DNA of 7,611 nt from Oscillospiraceae bacterium. GTDB taxonomy: Bacteria; Bacillota; Clostridia; Saccharofermentanales; Saccharofermentanaceae. A model generated the notes under the pieces. That model ran no database searches. It was not told the origin of the DNA and saw only the letters and a program-made list of their open reading frames with translations. The translations under genes were made by a program, and so were the position numbers. Numbering within the stretch: the first letter of the stretch is position 1; each line of letters opens with the position of its first letter. The stretch is taken from assembly GCA_902795955.1 (NCBI GenBank), contig CADBNJ010000219.1:1-7611 (forward strand), in the 5' to 3' direction. This document shows positions 6,507 to 7,611 of the stretch, piece after piece.

Positions 6507-6981
6507 ACTCACCACACTTTGTTATATCAGAAGGGGAGATGATATCCTCTTTATTCACAAGCGTTCGGACAGTAATCCGAATGCGGGCAAGTATCTGGGC
6601 GTAGGCGGCCATTTCGAGACGGGGGAGACTCCTGAAGAATGCTGCCTCCGTGAGATATACGAGGAGACGGGGATACGAAGTGACGAGCTGAGCTGTTTTA
6701 AGTACCGGGGATTGGTAACGTTTGTATCGGACAGATACGGCGTTGAATATATGCATGTTTTCACTGCTGAATATAAGGGTACGCGTGATGTTGTTCCCGG
6801 GAACTGCGATGAAGGTGAGCTGATGTGGATACCGGCGGCTGACATATACGGTCTTCCCGTTTGGGAAGGGGATAAGGTGATGTTCGACTGCCTGTATAAA
6901 GAGGAAGGGGAAAGGTTTTTCTCGCTGAAGCTGGAATACAGAGGCGACACACTTGCCGGATGTGAGAAGAATGATTATTAG
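6499..6981 (+). CDS. Nudix hydrolase, MutT / 8-oxo-dGTP diphosphatase-like
   Basis: A 160-residue protein with a complete Nudix box, GX5EX7REUXEEXGU, from Gly37 to Ile59 (GHFETGE... REIYEETGI; catalytic Glu52, Glu55 and Glu56). The preceding KYLGVGGHFE resembles the KWNGVGG segment of MutT/MTH1-type 8-oxo-dGTP diphosphatases, and the N-terminal TTLCYIRRGDDILFIHKR is the usual first strand pair. Such enzymes hydrolyse nucleoside diphosphate-linked substrates to a monophosphate and pyrophosphate or phosphate, often to clean oxidised nucleotides; the actual substrate is inferred, not shown. The ATG lies inside the end of the HD gene (8-base overlap) with only a weak upstream GAAGTGAAG, so translation probably depends on coupling to the HD gene. 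It ends 22 bases before a GC-rich hairpin. Confidence 0.92.
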   Translation: MPELTTLCYIRRGDDILFIHKRSDSNPNAGKYLGVGGHFETGETPEECCLREIYEETGIRSDELSCFKYRGLVTFVSDRYGVEYMHVFTAEYKGTRDVVPGNCDEGELMWIPAADIYGLPVWEGDKVMFDCLYKEEGERFFSLKLEYRGDTLAGCEKNDY

Positions 6982-7002
6982 CGTGCTGCTGTCAGGCATA
7001 GT

Positions 7003-7043
7003 AAAGGCCGCCGCGGATCACTCCGTATGGCGGCCTTGTTGAT
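7003..7043. terminator. Hairpin terminator, probably bidirectional
   Basis: A 9-bp perfect stem, AAGGCCGCC (7004-7012) with GGCGGCCTT (7029-7037), plus an inner CGGA/TCCG helix (7014-7017 with 7022-7025). It lies between two convergent genes. The run after the stem is only moderately T-rich on either strand (TTGTTGATCTGTT on plus, TTTACTAT on minus), so efficiency is uncertain. Confidence 0.65.
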
Positions 7044-7064
7044 CTGTTCAAGGCAGATAAGATG

Positions 7065-7340
7065 TCAGGCGACAGGCTCCAGATGCCCGAACGCCGGTTT
7101 GCCGATCATATCTCCGTAAGTATTCGGATAGTATTCCCTTCCCAGTTCTGCCAGCGTCGTCATCTCATCTCTTGTTATTCTGATGCTCAGCGCACCGGTA
7201 TCGATGCTGCCGTCTGCATAGATGCAATTCTTCTCCTCTGCGAGTGACCAGAGGTAAGGGAATACCTCATTGTCCTCCCCGCTTATTGATATAAATTCAT
7301 CAAGATTAAGTTCATTTATCTTCTCAGATACATTGCACAT
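7065..7340 (-). CDS. Small acidic protein of unknown function
   Basis: A 91-residue protein that I do not recognise. It is acidic and soluble, with no membrane segment, signal peptide or Cys-rich motif (a single Cys at residue 2). It has a leucine/glutamate-rich N-terminal half (SEKINELNLDEFISISGE, FPYLWSLAEEKN) and a C-terminal half ending YYPNTYGDMIGKPAFGHLEP. It is considered real because the ATG (complement of 7338-7340) follows AAAGGAG (complement of 7348-7354) by 7 bases, a promoter lies beyond, and its 3' end faces the shared hairpin. It is a stand-alone gene, divergent from whatever lies to the right of the window. The opposite-strand frame over the same stretch has no comparable signals. 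Confidence 0.72.
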   Translation of the reverse strand: MCNVSEKINELNLDEFISISGEDNEVFPYLWSLAEEKNCIYADGSIDTGALSIRITRDEMTTLAELGREYYPNTYGDMIGKPAFGHLEPVA

Positions 7341-7360
7341 AATATGACTCCTTTCTGATA

Positions 7361-7379
7361 AGTCTTGTCCCCCAAGACT
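7361..7379 (-). promoter_or_regulatory. Hairpin in the leader of the small acidic protein gene
   Basis: A perfect inverted repeat, AGTCTTG (7361-7367) and CAAGACT (7373-7379), with a 5-base loop. It falls in the predicted 5' leader, 6 bases upstream of the ribosome binding site as read on the minus strand. It could be an mRNA-stabilising hairpin, a translational control element or a repressor site. There is no T-run, so it is not a terminator. Confidence 0.5.
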
Positions 7380-7390
7380 ATCCTGTGTAT

Positions 7391-7419
7391 ATTCTACTTT
7401 TCAGGCACATCCGAATCAA
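7391..7419 (-). promoter_or_regulatory. Promoter of the small acidic protein gene
   Basis: On the minus strand, TTGATT (complement of 7414-7419), a 17-base spacer and TAGAAT (complement of 7391-7396). Predicted start near 7384, giving a leader of about 44 bases that includes the 7361-7379 hairpin and the AAAGGAG site. Confidence 0.6.
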
Positions 7420-7423
7420 TTAA

Positions 7424-7446
7424 TGACAGGTTAAGTTAATTTGTCA
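7424..7446. promoter_or_regulatory. Dyad-symmetric element, operator candidate
   Basis: A 23-base interrupted palindrome: TGACA (7424-7428), TTAAGTTAA (7431-7439) at the centre, and TGTCA (7442-7446). Eighteen of 22 paired positions are symmetric. It lies just upstream of the -35 of the minus-strand promoter, between the two divergent promoters, where an activator or repressor could act on either. Confidence 0.4.
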
Positions 7447-7533
7447 GATAGATAACAGAAAGGTATCAGAATTATTTCGTGGATATAAATTATAATAAAT
7501 GGAAAAATTTCTGAAAATCGGCTCAAAAACCGC

Positions 7534-7562
7534 TTGACTTTATGGAGAGCGCTTGATAATAT
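7534..7562 (+). promoter_or_regulatory. Promoter reading out of the window
   Basis: TTGACT (7534-7539), a 17-base spacer and TAATAT (7557-7562); an alternative -10 is GATAAT (7555-7560) with a 15-base spacer. AT-rich DNA upstream (about 7470-7530) could act as an UP element. Transcription would enter the remaining 40 bases, which contain a small GCGAG/CTCGC stem (7576-7580 with 7587-7591) and no start codon, so the gene served lies beyond the right end. Confidence 0.6.
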
Positions 7563-7570
7563 ATTCAAGC
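7551..7570. promoter_or_regulatory. Palindrome over the -10 of the outward promoter, operator candidate
   Basis: GCTTGATAATATATTCAAGC: perfect 6-base arms GCTTGA / TCAAGC flanking an AT core, 16 of 20 positions symmetric. A third copy of the half-site, GCTTGA, occurs at 7532-7537, overlapping the -35. Such an arrangement suggests a repressor binding across the promoter, though no regulator gene is visible. Confidence 0.42.
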
Positions 7571-7611
7571 ACTTCGCGAGAACAACCTCGCAAAAGGCGC
7601 GGATCTTGAAA

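Noticed and set aside
6427..6999. Minus-strand open frame (190 codons) opposite the Nudix gene
   Set aside because: The complete Nudix box on the plus strand shows which strand codes; no ribosome binding site or domain supports the opposite frame.
7062..7247. Plus-strand 61-codon frame opposite the small acidic gene
   Set aside because: No good ribosome binding site at its ATG, while the minus-strand frame has a promoter, an AAAGGAG site and correct placement relative to the hairpin.
7499..7537. Short plus-strand frame of 12 codons (MEKFLKIGSKTA) as a leader peptide
   Set aside because: No ribosome binding site and it lies upstream of the predicted outward promoter, so it would not be in that transcript.
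7540..7556. CcpA cre site in the outward promoter spacer
   Set aside because: Only the AGCGCT core and a few flanking bases fit; the outer positions do not match the consensus well enough to annotate as cre.
7571..7611. Riboswitch or structured RNA at the right edge
   Set aside because: Only a 5-bp stem with a 6-base loop is visible before the window ends, and no known riboswitch motif is recognisable.

Overview
The window looks like chromosomal DNA from a Gram-positive, anaerobe-type Firmicute of the class Clostridia. This rests on strong Shine-Dalgarno sites (GGAGG or AAGGAG types), TTGAxx / TATAAT promoters, tightly packed co-directional genes with overlapping stop and start codons, roughly balanced base composition, and protein families typical of Clostridia (PF06541 membrane protein, zinc-ribbon plus TPM-domain pair, Clostridia-type MATE exporter). 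The species cannot be named from this sequence. No mobile element, tRNA, rRNA or CRISPR array was seen.

Left block, 13-4396, plus strand: five genes read in the same direction. A class I glutamine amidotransferase-like protein that has lost its catalytic Cys and His (13-756) overlaps a PF06541 membrane protein with a TTG start (753-1568). After a 64-base gap with a possible extended -10 promoter come a double zinc-ribbon, tail-anchored protein (1633-2760), a TPM-domain membrane protein with a glycine/histidine tail (2757-3653, ATGA overlap), and a DPM1/Alg5-like family 2 glycosyltransferase (3656-4396) whose ribosome binding site lies in the last glycine codons of the TPM gene. The last three are very likely translationally coupled. 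A membrane or envelope role is the most economical reading, but only the glycosyltransferase has an inferable reaction.

Middle, 4398-5768, minus strand: a MATE-family multidrug/sodium exporter, convergent with the glycosyltransferase and separated from it by a single base. It has its own promoter in the 138-base divergent region that precedes the next block.

Right block, 5907-6981, plus strand: an HD-domain phosphohydrolase-like gene and a MutT-type Nudix hydrolase overlapping by 8 bases, with a good promoter in front and a GC-rich hairpin (probably a bidirectional terminator) behind. A small unrecognised acidic protein (7065-7340, minus) converges on that hairpin.

Right edge, 7341-7611: a divergent, AT-rich intergenic region carrying a minus-strand promoter for the small gene, a hairpin in its leader, two dyad-symmetric operator candidates, and a plus-strand promoter firing out of the window toward a gene that is not included. 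The clearest oddities are the catalytically dead amidotransferase, the zinc-ribbon/TPM/glycosyltransferase coupling with the Gly/His tail, and the dyad that covers the -10 of the outward promoter.
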